This document shows, piece after piece, positions 1 to 7,592 of a DNA stretch of 41,638 nt (position 1 is the first letter of the stretch; each line of letters begins with the position of its first letter). The stretch lies in the NCBI GenBank assembly GCA_937872225.1, contig CALMRZ010000080.1, positions 1-41,638 of the forward strand. The letters are read 5' to 3'. Source of the stretch: an uncultured Spirochaetota bacterium. GTDB lineage: Bacteria; Spirochaetota; UBA4802; UBA5550. The notes beneath the pieces are model-generated. The model was given only the letters and a program-made list of their open reading frames with translations, ran no database searches and was not told the DNA's origin. A program made the position numbers and the translations under genes.

Positions 1-126
1 AAATTTCAAGATGGGGTTAATTTGACGCTTACGACACAGGATGTGCCGAATGCGTTGGTCCCGGAGGGGGCCTTGGCGGATGTTGGCTATTATGCAAGTC
101 CCCCGCCGGGGGATTTAGGGGGCTAA
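1..126 (+). CDS. C-terminal fragment of an unrecognised protein
   Basis: An open frame runs from the first base of the window to a TAA at 124-126, giving 41 residues (start KFQDGVNLT, end PPPGDLGG). The 5' part lies outside the window. No domain is recognisable. The last residues (SPPPGDLGG) are encoded by a C-run/G-run hairpin repeat at 97-124, so the original C-terminus may have been altered by a repeat insertion. A terminator follows directly, which supports a real transcript end here. Function unknown. Confidence 0.45.
   Translation, partial: KFQDGVNLTLTTQDVPNALVPEGALADVGYYASPPPGDLGG
97..124. repeat. C-run/G-run hairpin repeat, copy 1
   Basis: A run of five C, then five G, then ATTTA and five G form a hairpin with an extra G-run arm. 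Similar pieces occur at 31346-31371, 31972-31993, 37755-37772, 38686-38715 and 38728-38752. This copy encodes the last residues and touches the stop codon of the fragment at 1-126. Confidence 0.6.
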
Positions 127-160
127 AAAAAGCGACGATCATGACCGTCGCTTTTTTTTA
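127..160. terminator. Bidirectional Rho-independent terminator
   Basis: AGCGACG (131-137) pairs with CGTCGCT (146-152). The stem is flanked by an A-run on the left and a T-run on the right, so it can stop transcription from both sides. It sits between the convergent ends of the fragment at 1-126 and the VWA gene ending at 158. Confidence 0.85.
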
Positions 161-1867
161 TATGGCGTTTTCGTCCAGGCCGGTCCGGTCGCGCTCTTCT
201 TCCTCGGCGCGCTTTCTCTTCTCCGCACGGGTGGCCTCCCGGCCTGCCTTTGATAATTTCTTCTTCAAAAATTCCCACAGCTTTACGAGGAGCAAGGTCA
301 GGAGCTGGCCGCGGCTTCCCTTGCCTGTTTCCGAAGTGAATATGAGCTGGGCTTTCTTCATCTCGGCGATGCTGAGCTTGCGGTCGTCCAACTTCATCTG
401 CTTCAGCATCTGCTTGGCCTGTGCCTTGGCCAGCTTCATCGTCTCCTTGTCGTCGGTCAGTTCCTTGCGTTCGACGAACATAAAGACCATGTCCGGGTTC
501 TTGAGCATGCGGCGCTTAAGGCGCACGAGGGTCTCCAGCGCTTCCTGGAGAACGGGGTTCTCTGCGTTCCCGTTTTCCATGAGCATCTGTATGTACTGGT
601 AGAAGAACTGTATCTGCCTGAAGAGCTTTTTCTTGTCGAGGAGCGTCAGCTCACTGATGTCGATGATGGAAAAGCGATCGAGGGAGAACCGGATGAACTC
701 CAGCTGCTCCGGCCCCACGTTGTAGAGGAGGTCGGTATCGAGGTCGCCTATCTGAATGTACTTGTTGGCCACTTCCTTGAGGTCGTTGAACATCTTGTCC
801 GACGAGTCCATGATGCGCCGGAAGGCCGTCTTCTCGGCATAGGTGAGGCCGGCGTCGTTGCCGGTGGCCTTGTACTCGTCCATTTTCTTCTTGATGGTGC
901 GGATGTCCATCGTGTCGCCGTAGACCTGGACGTTCTGGCTCTTCAGGTGGCCCTCCATCTCCATCAGGTCGGGCTTGGCGATGTCGTCGCCGATCTTCAG
1001 CACGTTGAGCTTGATGTCTCCCAGCTTGATGCGGAGCTCGTGCTTCTCGATCTTGCTGATGCCGTCGGTCACCACCAGGATCTCGGATTTCGCCATCTCC
1101 TTGTCAAAGTTGATGTCGCTGATGGCCTGCAGGATCGCATCGTGGATATTGGTGCTGCGGCCGCCGGTGGTGGTGTAGAGGATCTCCTCGATGAGGCGCG
1201 GAAAATCCTGCTGCTTCTCTACCTTTATGAGGTTGCCGGCCTTTGAATCGAATGGACGGTAGAATATCTTGGCGCGGGTGTTGTATTTCCTTCTCAGGAA
1301 CTCGGCGATGATGCACTTGGAATAGAAGGTACGCATCTTCGCTTCCATCGACTTCGATCGGTCCAGGAGTATGAAAAACTTCTGCTCGTACCGGTTCGCC
1401 TCCTTTCCCTTCTTGTCGCGGGAGGTCGACACGGGCTTGAACCGGTCGGCCTCGGTTTCGTAGTGCCGCTGCACCAGCAGCGTCTTGGTGTAGAGCTTTA
1501 TGTTGAAGACTTCCTCTTCCTGGGCCAGCTCCCGGGGGAGGGCCTTCTTCATGTCGATGATGGTGCGGTACCGGTCGATCTCCATCCGGTCCGAGAGGGG
1601 GGAAATCTTTTCCAGGCGGTTGACCTGGATGCTCTCCTTCCGATCGGGCTTGTACTCGCGGTCCTCGCGGGATATTTCCTCTATGGCGCTGAAGGCGTCG
1701 TCCAGGCGCTCATCGGAAAATATGACGCGCGCTATTTCGAAGAGCGCGAAAAACTGCGGGGGAAGGATCGTGCGGGAAAACTCGAAAAAGCCGAGGGAGT
1801 CCCAGTACTCGAAGAAATCGACGTCCTCGGCATCCGCCCGTCTGTGTTGCGCCGTATCGACAGTCAC
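158..1867 (-). CDS. VWA-domain protein, ViaA/CoxE-like partner of the adjacent AAA+ ATPase
   Basis: 569 aa. The central part holds a von Willebrand factor A domain: a hydrophobic strand then D169-R-S171-K-S173 gives the DxSxS metal site (MIDAS), with a further conserved Thr in TTTGGRS (about 232-238) and Asp268 in VVTDGIS. The N-terminal ~150 and C-terminal ~250 residues are mostly helical and charged. No signal peptide or membrane segment is seen, so it is probably cytoplasmic. Translation starts at a GTG, 12 bases after the stop of the ATPase gene. In known MoxR/RavA systems a VWA protein works with the ATPase as an adaptor for protein maturation or assembly; the target here is not visible. 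Last gene of a four-gene unit ending in a strong terminator. Confidence 0.85.
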   Translation of the reverse strand: MTVDTAQHRRADAEDVDFFEYWDSLGFFEFSRTILPPQFFALFEIARVIFSDERLDDAFSAIEEISREDREYKPDRKESIQVNRLEKISPLSDRMEIDRYRTIIDMKKALPRELAQEEEVFNIKLYTKTLLVQRHYETEADRFKPVSTSRDKKGKEANRYEQKFFILLDRSKSMEAKMRTFYSKCIIAEFLRRKYNTRAKIFYRPFDSKAGNLIKVEKQQDFPRLIEEILYTTTGGRSTNIHDAILQAISDINFDKEMAKSEILVVTDGISKIEKHELRIKLGDIKLNVLKIGDDIAKPDLMEMEGHLKSQNVQVYGDTMDIRTIKKKMDEYKATGNDAGLTYAEKTAFRRIMDSSDKMFNDLKEVANKYIQIGDLDTDLLYNVGPEQLEFIRFSLDRFSIIDISELTLLDKKKLFRQIQFFYQYIQMLMENGNAENPVLQEALETLVRLKRRMLKNPDMVFMFVERKELTDDKETMKLAKAQAKQMLKQMKLDDRKLSIAEMKKAQLIFTSETGKGSRGQLLTLLLVKLWEFLKKKLSKAGREATRAEKRKRAEEEERDRTGLDENAI

Positions 1868-1879
1868 GGCCGGCCTCGC

Positions 1880-3373
1880 TTAATAGAGATCACGGTAGTC
1901 CTGCATGATGCCGTTCTTCAGCTCCTGGACCTCCTCCACCGCGGGCGTGAGGTCGAGGATGTTCTTCTTGAGCGACTCGATGGTGAGCTTCTGCTCGTCC
2001 TCGACCCTGCGGGTGGGGAATATCTTCCTCAGGAAATCCATGAGGCTCTGCAGCACGCTCTTGCGGGCGAGGATGGCGTCCCGGCGCTCGGGGTTCTGCC
2101 GTATCTCCTGGAAGACCTGGCGGATGCCCAGGAGCAGCTCGATCTGCTGGAACGCGCCGGTCGCCCGGTAGTGCGCCATGGTCTGGTTGTACACGTCGAG
2201 ATAGAGGTCGACCTCGGACTTGTCCTTGGCCTTCACGGAGATGTAGCTGTTCAGCGTCGTGAGGCAGTGGTACATTTCCTTGAGGTCGTCGGTGTTGACC
2301 TGGAAGCGGTTGTTGAGCAGGGCCGACGCCCGGAGGAAGTCGCCCTGCTTGGCGATCTTACGCGGCGACAGGAAGTAGTTGTAGTCGCTCTTCCGCATCT
2401 CGCTCATGAACTTGTCGATGAGTACGTTCTTCATGAAGTAGATGAAGTCCGGCGTCTCGATCCTGATGGTACGGTTCTTGTTCTTGATGATCTCGTAGAG
2501 GTAAAGGATCTGGTTGAAGTATATCTTCTGCTCCGGCTCGACGGGCTTGCCGCCGCTCATCGAGTAGGTGTGGTCGATGAGGAGCTGGTGGTACACGTTG
2601 GTGTTTTCCGGGATGATGGCCTTGTAGGTGAAACGGTCGAGGACCGCCTCCGTGACCTCGTTCATGCGCATGTAGTTCGCCGTCGCGATGGCCGTGTGCA
2701 CCGCGGTGTCGATCTGCTCGGAACCGTTTATGAATTTCCGCTCGTTCAATACCGTGAGCAGTGACCGGAGCACCACGTCGCTGGCGTCGAAGAACTCGTC
2801 CAGGAACACCAGGTTCGCCTCGATGATGGAGCCCATGATGTTGTGGCGGATGCGTCCCTTCTTGAATTCCTCGATGTTGTACGGGCCGAAGTAGTTGTCC
2901 GGCGTCTGGTCCTTGCTGGCCTGGGACGAGAAGATGCGTGCCCCCTCGAAGGTATTGAAGATGTACTGGGCAAGGTACGATTTGGCCATGCCGGTCCGGG
3001 AGAGGAGCAGCATGTGCTCGCCCGTGAGTATGGCGAATATGGCCTGCCGGATGATCTCGGACCGACCGATGACGTTCTCGCTGATGCGGTTCATGTGCCA
3101 GTTCAGGTTGCCCACGATGGTGGGGATGTCGAACTCGTCCGATTTGATGGAGGCGAGCTCGCTTTTCTGGTCGGGAACCTTCTCGGTTGGGACCCCGGGA
3201 GCGGCTGATCGGTCACGGTCGCTTTTCTTCTTGAGGAAGTTCAGGTAGTCCTTGGCGCGGTCCGATTCCTGGAGGCTGATCTGCTCCAGGGATTTCTCGG
3301 GGAGTACGGGCTTGTTGATGACGCCGTAGCCGTCTTCTTCCAAGATTTTATGTATATCTTTTTGCTTGTCCAT
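1880..3373 (-). CDS. MoxR/RavA-type AAA+ ATPase
   Basis: 497 aa, almost the length of E. coli RavA. Residues ~1-90 are a charged, low-complexity extension. The AAA+ core has a Walker A of the form SRTGMAKS (125-132; the usual first Gly is Ser), Walker B LVFLDE (188-193), a sensor-1-like Asn in ATANYM (233) and an arginine-finger region LDRF (247). The stretch NYFGPYNIEEF followed by LTVLNERKFINGSE closely follows the RavA pattern (FGP...LTAINERQFRNG). The C-terminal part is helical. Such ATPases use ATP to remodel protein complexes together with a VWA partner, which is the next gene (12-base gap). An AAGGTG ribosome site precedes the ATG. The upstream His-less kinase ends 11 bases before it, suggesting co-translation. 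Confidence 0.88.
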   Translation of the reverse strand: MDKQKDIHKILEEDGYGVINKPVLPEKSLEQISLQESDRAKDYLNFLKKKSDRDRSAAPGVPTEKVPDQKSELASIKSDEFDIPTIVGNLNWHMNRISENVIGRSEIIRQAIFAILTGEHMLLLSRTGMAKSYLAQYIFNTFEGARIFSSQASKDQTPDNYFGPYNIEEFKKGRIRHNIMGSIIEANLVFLDEFFDASDVVLRSLLTVLNERKFINGSEQIDTAVHTAIATANYMRMNEVTEAVLDRFTYKAIIPENTNVYHQLLIDHTYSMSGGKPVEPEQKIYFNQILYLYEIIKNKNRTIRIETPDFIYFMKNVLIDKFMSEMRKSDYNYFLSPRKIAKQGDFLRASALLNNRFQVNTDDLKEMYHCLTTLNSYISVKAKDKSEVDLYLDVYNQTMAHYRATGAFQQIELLLGIRQVFQEIRQNPERRDAILARKSVLQSLMDFLRKIFPTRRVEDEQKLTIESLKKNILDLTPAVEEVQELKNGIMQDYRDLY

Positions 3374-3384
3374 GCCGGCACCTT

Positions 3385-5010
3385 TCAGGATAATTTTTCC
3401 ACCAGTGGCAGGATGATCCGGAACGAAGTCCCCTGGCCCGGGGCGCTTTTAAGGCCGATGGTGCCCCCCAGGTTCTGGACTATCGCGGACGTAATCATGA
3501 GACCCAGCCCCGTTGCCTGCTTGCCCTTGGTCGTGAAGAACGGCTGGAATATCTTCTGGAGATTTTCTTCCGGGATACCGATGCCGGTGTCGGTTATCGT
3601 CAGTATGGCGAATTTGCCGTCGGCGGCCTGCACGGTATCAACCGTTATGGTGATCGAGCCCTTTTCGGGCATCGCTTCTTCCGCGTTTTCTATGAACTGA
3701 ATAAGGAGCTGCTGGAGCTGGTTCTGGTTCGCCCTGATCAGGGCGGCCTTCGGGGCCGGTTCGACGGTGACGTCGAAGCCCTCGCTCCGGAGCCGTTTCA
3801 GCATCATGTCCACCTGGTGGCTGGAAAGGACCTTGTTCAGGTCGCAGATGTCCTTGTCCTCCTCGTCGGCCGTGGAAAGGCTCACCAGCTGCTCCGTGAT
3901 ATTTTTTATCCTTCCCACCTCGTGATGCAGGGAATCGATGTATCCCGCAACCGGGCTTCCGTCGTCCAGGTTATTGTCCACGAAGTTCAGGTCCATGACC
4001 ATCTTGTTGATGCAGGCCTTCAGCTCCGAGGCGACGCCGGACGCGAGTATGCCCAGGGCGGAGAGCTTTTCCGCTTCGTACACGCGGTTGGTGATGATCG
4101 ACTGTTCGGTATGGTCCTCCACCATGAAGATGATGCGCTCGACATTGTTGCTTGAATCCATGACCGGGACCACGGTGGCGTTGATGATGAGGTCGCGGCC
4201 GCTGGTAATGGCGCGGTAGGGGATATTGAAGGCCTGGCCGGTCTTTTTGTCCAGCCGGCAGCTTTCGTATAGTTTGCCGAATTCACTCTCGGTGAAAACA
4301 GGCTCGTTAAGAATGTTGACCCCCACCAGGGTGTCTCCCGGGCCGTGGCCCATGATCTGCTTCAGTGCCGGGTTCTCCGACAGGACGATGCCTGACGGGT
4401 CCATGACGAAGATGCCGATGGGAGCGTGCTTGATGACGTCCTCATTGAAATCGCGCAGGTTTTTCAGTTCCTGCTGCTGCTTCAACTGCTCCTTGACCTT
4501 GATCTCGAGGATGCGGCTGTATTCCTTCGCTTTCTTCTCGGCCAGGTGCTTTTCGGTGATGTTCTTCATGATGCCGACGAGGCCGATGATCTCGCCCGTG
4601 TCGGCCTTGATTGGGGAAAGGCTGGCGGTAAGGTATACCTTGTTGCCTTTCTGGTTGTACGTCTTGATCATCTCGTTTTCGAAGGTTTTCCCCTTGTTGA
4701 CGATTTCATCGAAGACGAAGGCGGCGCGCTCATGCTCGATGGAGGGTATGCTCTTGGAATAATGTCCGCTGATCGGTTTTTCCGCCGATGGATTAAAGAA
4801 GTCCCGCCATGATGAATTAATGTAGATGAGGTTGCCTTCCTTATCGAGAACAAAAATAAGGTCTGATGAGGCCTCAACCAGGGAATGGTAATCAATGGGG
4901 ACTTTCTGGCTTTCAGCGCCGCCGGTGCCGACCTGGCTTTTCTGCCGGAGATCGGTTATTATCTGAATCAGCTCTTCTCTGGAACAATTGTTCAGGTTCT
5001 TTTCATCCAT
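3385..5010 (-). CDS. PAS-PAS histidine-kinase-like protein lacking the phospho-accepting histidine
   Basis: 541 aa, no membrane segment. Order: PAS 1 (~40-155), a Lys/Gln-rich coiled coil (~155-190), PAS 2 (~190-305), a DHp-like helix pair (~312-375) and a HATPase_c domain (~405-538). The ATP-binding domain looks intact: N-box Asn442, G1 box DTGIGIP (Asp474), F box FQPFF, G2 GLGLM. The H-box, normally EKLSALGxLAxGVAHE, reads with Ser328 (codon TCG at 4027-4029) in place of His, and the usual NPL is also lost (KACIN). Two His (362, 363) occur in the second helix but not at the classical place. It may bind ATP and signal by conformation, or act as a dimer partner. It lies 20 bases after a 4-TM protein gene and 11 before the RavA-type ATPase. 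Confidence 0.88.
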   Translation of the reverse strand: MDEKNLNNCSREELIQIITDLRQKSQVGTGGAESQKVPIDYHSLVEASSDLIFVLDKEGNLIYINSSWRDFFNPSAEKPISGHYSKSIPSIEHERAAFVFDEIVNKGKTFENEMIKTYNQKGNKVYLTASLSPIKADTGEIIGLVGIMKNITEKHLAEKKAKEYSRILEIKVKEQLKQQQELKNLRDFNEDVIKHAPIGIFVMDPSGIVLSENPALKQIMGHGPGDTLVGVNILNEPVFTESEFGKLYESCRLDKKTGQAFNIPYRAITSGRDLIINATVVPVMDSSNNVERIIFMVEDHTEQSIITNRVYEAEKLSALGILASGVASELKACINKMVMDLNFVDNNLDDGSPVAGYIDSLHHEVGRIKNITEQLVSLSTADEEDKDICDLNKVLSSHQVDMMLKRLRSEGFDVTVEPAPKAALIRANQNQLQQLLIQFIENAEEAMPEKGSITITVDTVQAADGKFAILTITDTGIGIPEENLQKIFQPFFTTKGKQATGLGLMITSAIVQNLGGTIGLKSAPGQGTSFRIILPLVEKLS

Positions 5011-5030
5011 AGGCGATTGTCAATCAGTCC

Positions 5031-5462
5031 CTATTGTTTTGTCCCGGCGACGGCGTTTGCTTCGGCTTTCAATTTTCTCTGGAGCCGGTTGGCTGATATC
5101 AGGAACCATACTTCCACGAAGAGGCTGAGGATGGTGCCGAGGAGAAAGGATCCGCCGAAGAATATCTGGTTCATGTCCAATAGAAACAGGCCGCCCAGGG
5201 CTATAATGGCAAGCAAAACGATCTTGATCGGAAACGAGGCAAGGGTCACGGTGAACATGACCATGATGTTTGAAGTAATGGCTTTTCGCGCTATGAATAT
5301 CCACACGACGGAGAAAAACATGCTCAGCATCGTCCCGAGGAAATAGCCTTTGAATTCAGGAATACTCCTGTTGGAAAAGCAATACACGGTAATGGCGACA
5401 TTGAGTATGATGGGCAGACAGATCAGGATGACCGATTTAATGAATAGCTTTTTCATGAACAC
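5031..5462 (-). CDS. Small four-helix membrane protein, unknown function
   Basis: 143 aa with about four hydrophobic segments (~7-28, ~40-58, ~66-95, ~100-120) and a short basic cytoplasmic tail (NRLQRKLKAE). The size and spacing of the segments recall AtpI-like small membrane proteins, but there is no clear signature and no ATP synthase gene nearby, so that is only a resemblance. It is the first gene of the unit with the His-less kinase, RavA-type ATPase and VWA protein, and may supply the membrane anchor or input for that system (inference). The start used is the first ATG; a second Met two codons on (MKKLF) is equally possible. Confidence 0.7.
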   Translation of the reverse strand: MFMKKLFIKSVILICLPIILNVAITVYCFSNRSIPEFKGYFLGTMLSMFFSVVWIFIARKAITSNIMVMFTVTLASFPIKIVLLAIIALGGLFLLDMNQIFFGGSFLLGTILSLFVEVWFLISANRLQRKLKAEANAVAGTKQ

Positions 5463-5531
5463 TCTGTCAGATAGTTATAATTTTTGAATTATTTCGTCTT
5501 TCTAAACAGCGCGAACGAACTCTATTGATGA

Positions 5532-5567
5532 GGGAGGAAGATGTTCGTTTTTGAACAACTTCCTCCC
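5532..5567. terminator. Long stem-loop downstream of adk
   Basis: GGGAGGAAG-A-TGTTC pairs with GAACA-A-CTTCCTCCC around a GTTTTT loop, with a single A/A mismatch. There is no T-run on the minus strand after it, so it is not a classical intrinsic terminator. It may stabilise the adk 3' end or separate adk from the downstream four-gene unit. Confidence 0.5.
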
Positions 5568-5670
5568 GTCCGTTTACCTGTTTTGTATCGTGCGCGTCAT
5601 AAGCAGCACCAGCCTCGCATAATTCAGATGTCATGTCAAGACTATTTGCGCAATACGGCGGCAGGCCTAT

Positions 5671-6363
5671 CTATCCGAGTTTTTTCATCAGCTCTTCGCT
5701 GACTTCTTTGACTCCCGGTTTGCCGTCCAGTTCTATAATGCGGGGTACGCCGTTGTTTGCCTTGGAGAGCCTTTTGAAATACTCCACCGCGGCCAGGGTC
5801 CCGTTGTTCTTATTATAGTAAATGTCATGGCGCTTGCCGATAGCCGCTTCGTCCTGGTCATCGGAACGGGCGGAAAGGGAGCCGCCGCATACGCGGCATA
5901 CAATGGTGCCGTCTTTTTCGGCCGGTTTGATGGCGTCGATGAAAATATTGTTGGGGTGGTTGTTGTCGGTGGCGCAGAGCCTGCGTCCCATGATGCGGTT
6001 CTTGGCAATTTCACGATCAAGGATTATTTCTATGACGACGTCGAGTTTCAGGCCGGCTTTCTTTAACGCTTCGTCGAGGGCCTTGGCCTGCTCATCGTTG
6101 CGGGGGAACCCGTCTAGGAGCCAGCCTTTCTTGCAGTCGTCTTTCTGAAGCCGGTCCAGGATCATGGGGATGGTGATATCATCGGGAACCAAGTCGCCCT
6201 TGTCGATATATGCTTTGGCTTTTTTACCAAGCTCGGTGCCGCCTTTTATGTTTTCCCTGAAAATCACACCGGATTCAATATGTGTTACACTATACTTTTT
6301 TTGAACTATGGCGCCCTGCGTGCCTTTGCCGCTTCCATTGGGCCCGAAGATAAGAATATTCAT
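5671..6363 (-). CDS. adk: Adenylate kinase with a Desulfovibrio-type metal-binding lid
   Basis: 230 aa. Catalyses ATP + AMP = 2 ADP in the cytoplasm. P-loop GPNGSGKGTQ lies at residues 7-16; the AMP-site motif DGFPRN and the RSDDQDE region are present. The lid carries C130-x5-H136-x19-C156-x2-C159 rather than the usual four-Cys zinc lid. This matches the unusual Cys-x5-His-xn-Cys-x2-Cys motif known from the Desulfovibrio gigas enzyme, which binds Zn, Co or Fe. A good ribosome site (GGAGAGG) sits just before the ATG. Transcribed alone or leading into the downstream unit; a stem-loop separates them. Confidence 0.95.
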   Translation of the reverse strand: MNILIFGPNGSGKGTQGAIVQKKYSVTHIESGVIFRENIKGGTELGKKAKAYIDKGDLVPDDITIPMILDRLQKDDCKKGWLLDGFPRNDEQAKALDEALKKAGLKLDVVIEIILDREIAKNRIMGRRLCATDNNHPNNIFIDAIKPAEKDGTIVCRVCGGSLSARSDDQDEAAIGKRHDIYYNKNNGTLAAVEYFKRLSKANNGVPRIIELDGKPGVKEVSEELMKKLG

Positions 6364-6529
6364 ACAAACACCTCTCCAGAGATTTTTTTACAGGATGAAA
6401 AGTAGCTATATAAAAGTAAAGAAAGTTTTGGAAATAATGCCAATTAATTGGATCACTGTAATGTTAAAAAAATTTCAATTCCCAGGGCGATAATCGTTTA
6501 CTCCTGGAATACCTTTTTCGGGAGACCGT

Positions 6530-7018
6530 ATGTTCATTGATACCACTCTTCATTTACAATCAGCAACAGTATGGAAAATTTCAAAGGCTGCCCGTCTGGC
6601 GGGCCGATCCGGCAGTCATTTGATATCCCGGCTATTGAATATCATGGCCGGTGAGAAGACGGCGCCTCCCGTGTCCTGGTCGAGGATTCGTTATCAGCAG
6701 CGGAACAGCAGTATAAACTGGCATCGTATGCATGTCTCTCTTTCCCCGGTAGAGTATGAGCTCCTGCTCGATTTGAGAAAGGTGTATAAGATGTCCGGTT
6801 CCCATATTATTGCTTTAGCCGTGGACAAGTATATGGATCGATTGCAAGGTGATGTAAAGAATGCCGATAACTATCGCTTATCCTGTTATGTTTTTTCCCG
6901 ATTTATCTTGGATGGGGTCATATGCTGGGCGCAGTACTGGGGGTTGCCCGGAAGGTTGCATTCATTCCCTGATTTGCCGCTTGCTGTGAGAAACCATGTT
7001 CCCCTGCAGGGCGGTTGA
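6530..7018 (+). CDS. Putative ribbon-helix-helix-like DNA-binding protein
   Basis: 162 aa. The ATG follows GGAG by five bases, which supports a real gene. The central part, HVSLSPVEYELLLDLRK then VYKMSGSHIIALAVDKYMD (~68-109), has a beta strand followed by two amphipathic helices as in ribbon-helix-helix (CopG/Arc-type) repressors. The N-terminus is basic (ARLAGRSGSHL). The C-terminal ~45 residues are less regular and could be out of character for the family. The copy of the 10-mer GATAACTATC at 6866-6875 lies inside this gene and four more exact copies lie within 1.6 kb. Binding of this protein to that motif is an attractive but untested idea. It converges on speD. Confidence 0.6.
   Translation: MFIDTTLHLQSATVWKISKAARLAGRSGSHLISRLLNIMAGEKTAPPVSWSRIRYQQRNSSINWHRMHVSLSPVEYELLLDLRKVYKMSGSHIIALAVDKYMDRLQGDVKNADNYRLSCYVFSRFILDGVICWAQYWGLPGRLHSFPDLPLAVRNHVPLQGG
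6866..6875 (+). repeat. GATAACTATC motif, copy 1
   Basis: Exact 10-mer, extended to CGATAACTATCG (arms CGATA/TATCG), inside the ribbon-helix-helix-like gene. Confidence 0.7.
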
Positions 7019-7026
7019 TAGTTATC
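7017..7026 (-). repeat. GATAACTATC motif, copy 2
   Basis: Reverse-strand copy (GATAGTTATC) overlapping the stop codon of the ribbon-helix-helix-like gene and lying just past the end of speD. Confidence 0.7.
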
Positions 7027-7029
7027 GGT

Positions 7030-7422
7030 TTATTCGATATCAACCGTGTCCCATTCTGCCGGATTTGGTCCGCCATTCCCTGAGAGAATGCCACGGCGGA
7101 CTTGGGCAACGGTATAGTGGCGGGCGCCGATCGTTGTCCGAATATGGTTCAGGGCTGCCTTGTAATTGAAATCTGAACAGCTGAAGAGGTCCACGGCGGC
7201 GTAGCTATGCTCCGGCCAGGTGTGGATGGCAAAGTGGGATTCGGCGATAACTATCACGCCGCTCACCCCCTGGGGGCTGAACTGATGGAAAAAGGGCCTG
7301 ATCATGGTCGCTCCGGAGAGCTTCGTTGCGTCGATCATGATCTGTTCGATGAAAGCCGCGTCATCTATCCTGGCGCGGTCGCAATTGAAGAATTCAGCCA
7401 GGTAATGTGTTCCCAGGTGCAT
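7030..7422 (-). CDS. speD: S-adenosylmethionine decarboxylase proenzyme
   Basis: 130 aa, the usual length of the short bacterial/archaeal class. The enzyme decarboxylates S-adenosylmethionine to supply aminopropyl groups for spermidine. The self-cleavage site is visible as E61-S62 in AESHFAIHTWPE: Ser62 becomes the pyruvoyl group, His67 follows in the conserved motif, and Cys82 (FSCSDF) is the expected catalytic Cys. No spermidine synthase is seen nearby. The gene is convergent with the ribbon-helix-helix-like gene and divergent from the 4Fe-4S gene. GATAACTATC motifs lie on each side (7017 and 7475) and one within (7246). Confidence 0.95.
   Translation of the reverse strand: MHLGTHYLAEFFNCDRARIDDAAFIEQIMIDATKLSGATMIRPFFHQFSPQGVSGVIVIAESHFAIHTWPEHSYAAVDLFSCSDFNYKAALNHIRTTIGARHYTVAQVRRGILSGNGGPNPAEWDTVDIE
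7246..7255 (+). repeat. GATAACTATC motif, copy 3
   Basis: Exact copy inside speD. On the coding strand it reads through ATA-GTT-ATC (Ile-Val-Ile); ATA looks uncommon in these genes. Confidence 0.7.
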
Positions 7423-7474
7423 GGATTTCCTTGTTGTTACTACTGATTATATGCTCTCACAGTGTAAAACAGGC

Positions 7475-7484
7475 GATAACTATC
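7475..7484 (+). repeat. GATAACTATC motif, copy 4
   Basis: Exact copy in the 170-base divergent region between speD (start 7422) and the 4Fe-4S gene (start 7593 or 7629), a position suited to control of either gene. Confidence 0.7.
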
Positions 7485-7592
7485 CGTCAATACTAATATC
7501 ATTAGTGCGGCATCTTCTCAATACGAAGAAATGTCCTTGAATAAAAAAAGTAGGATGGGAAAATTGACGCATCATGTAGATAAAAATAGAGC

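Noticed and set aside
1463-2764. Long open frame (433 codons) on the plus strand
   Set aside because: It is antisense to the VWA and AAA+ genes, has no ribosome site and no recognisable domain; a shadow of GC-rich coding DNA.
7017-7484. Equal 229-base spacing between GATAACTATC copies at 7017, 7246 and 7475
   Set aside because: The intervening sequences show no repeat and the first copy is in the opposite orientation, so the equal spacing is probably chance.
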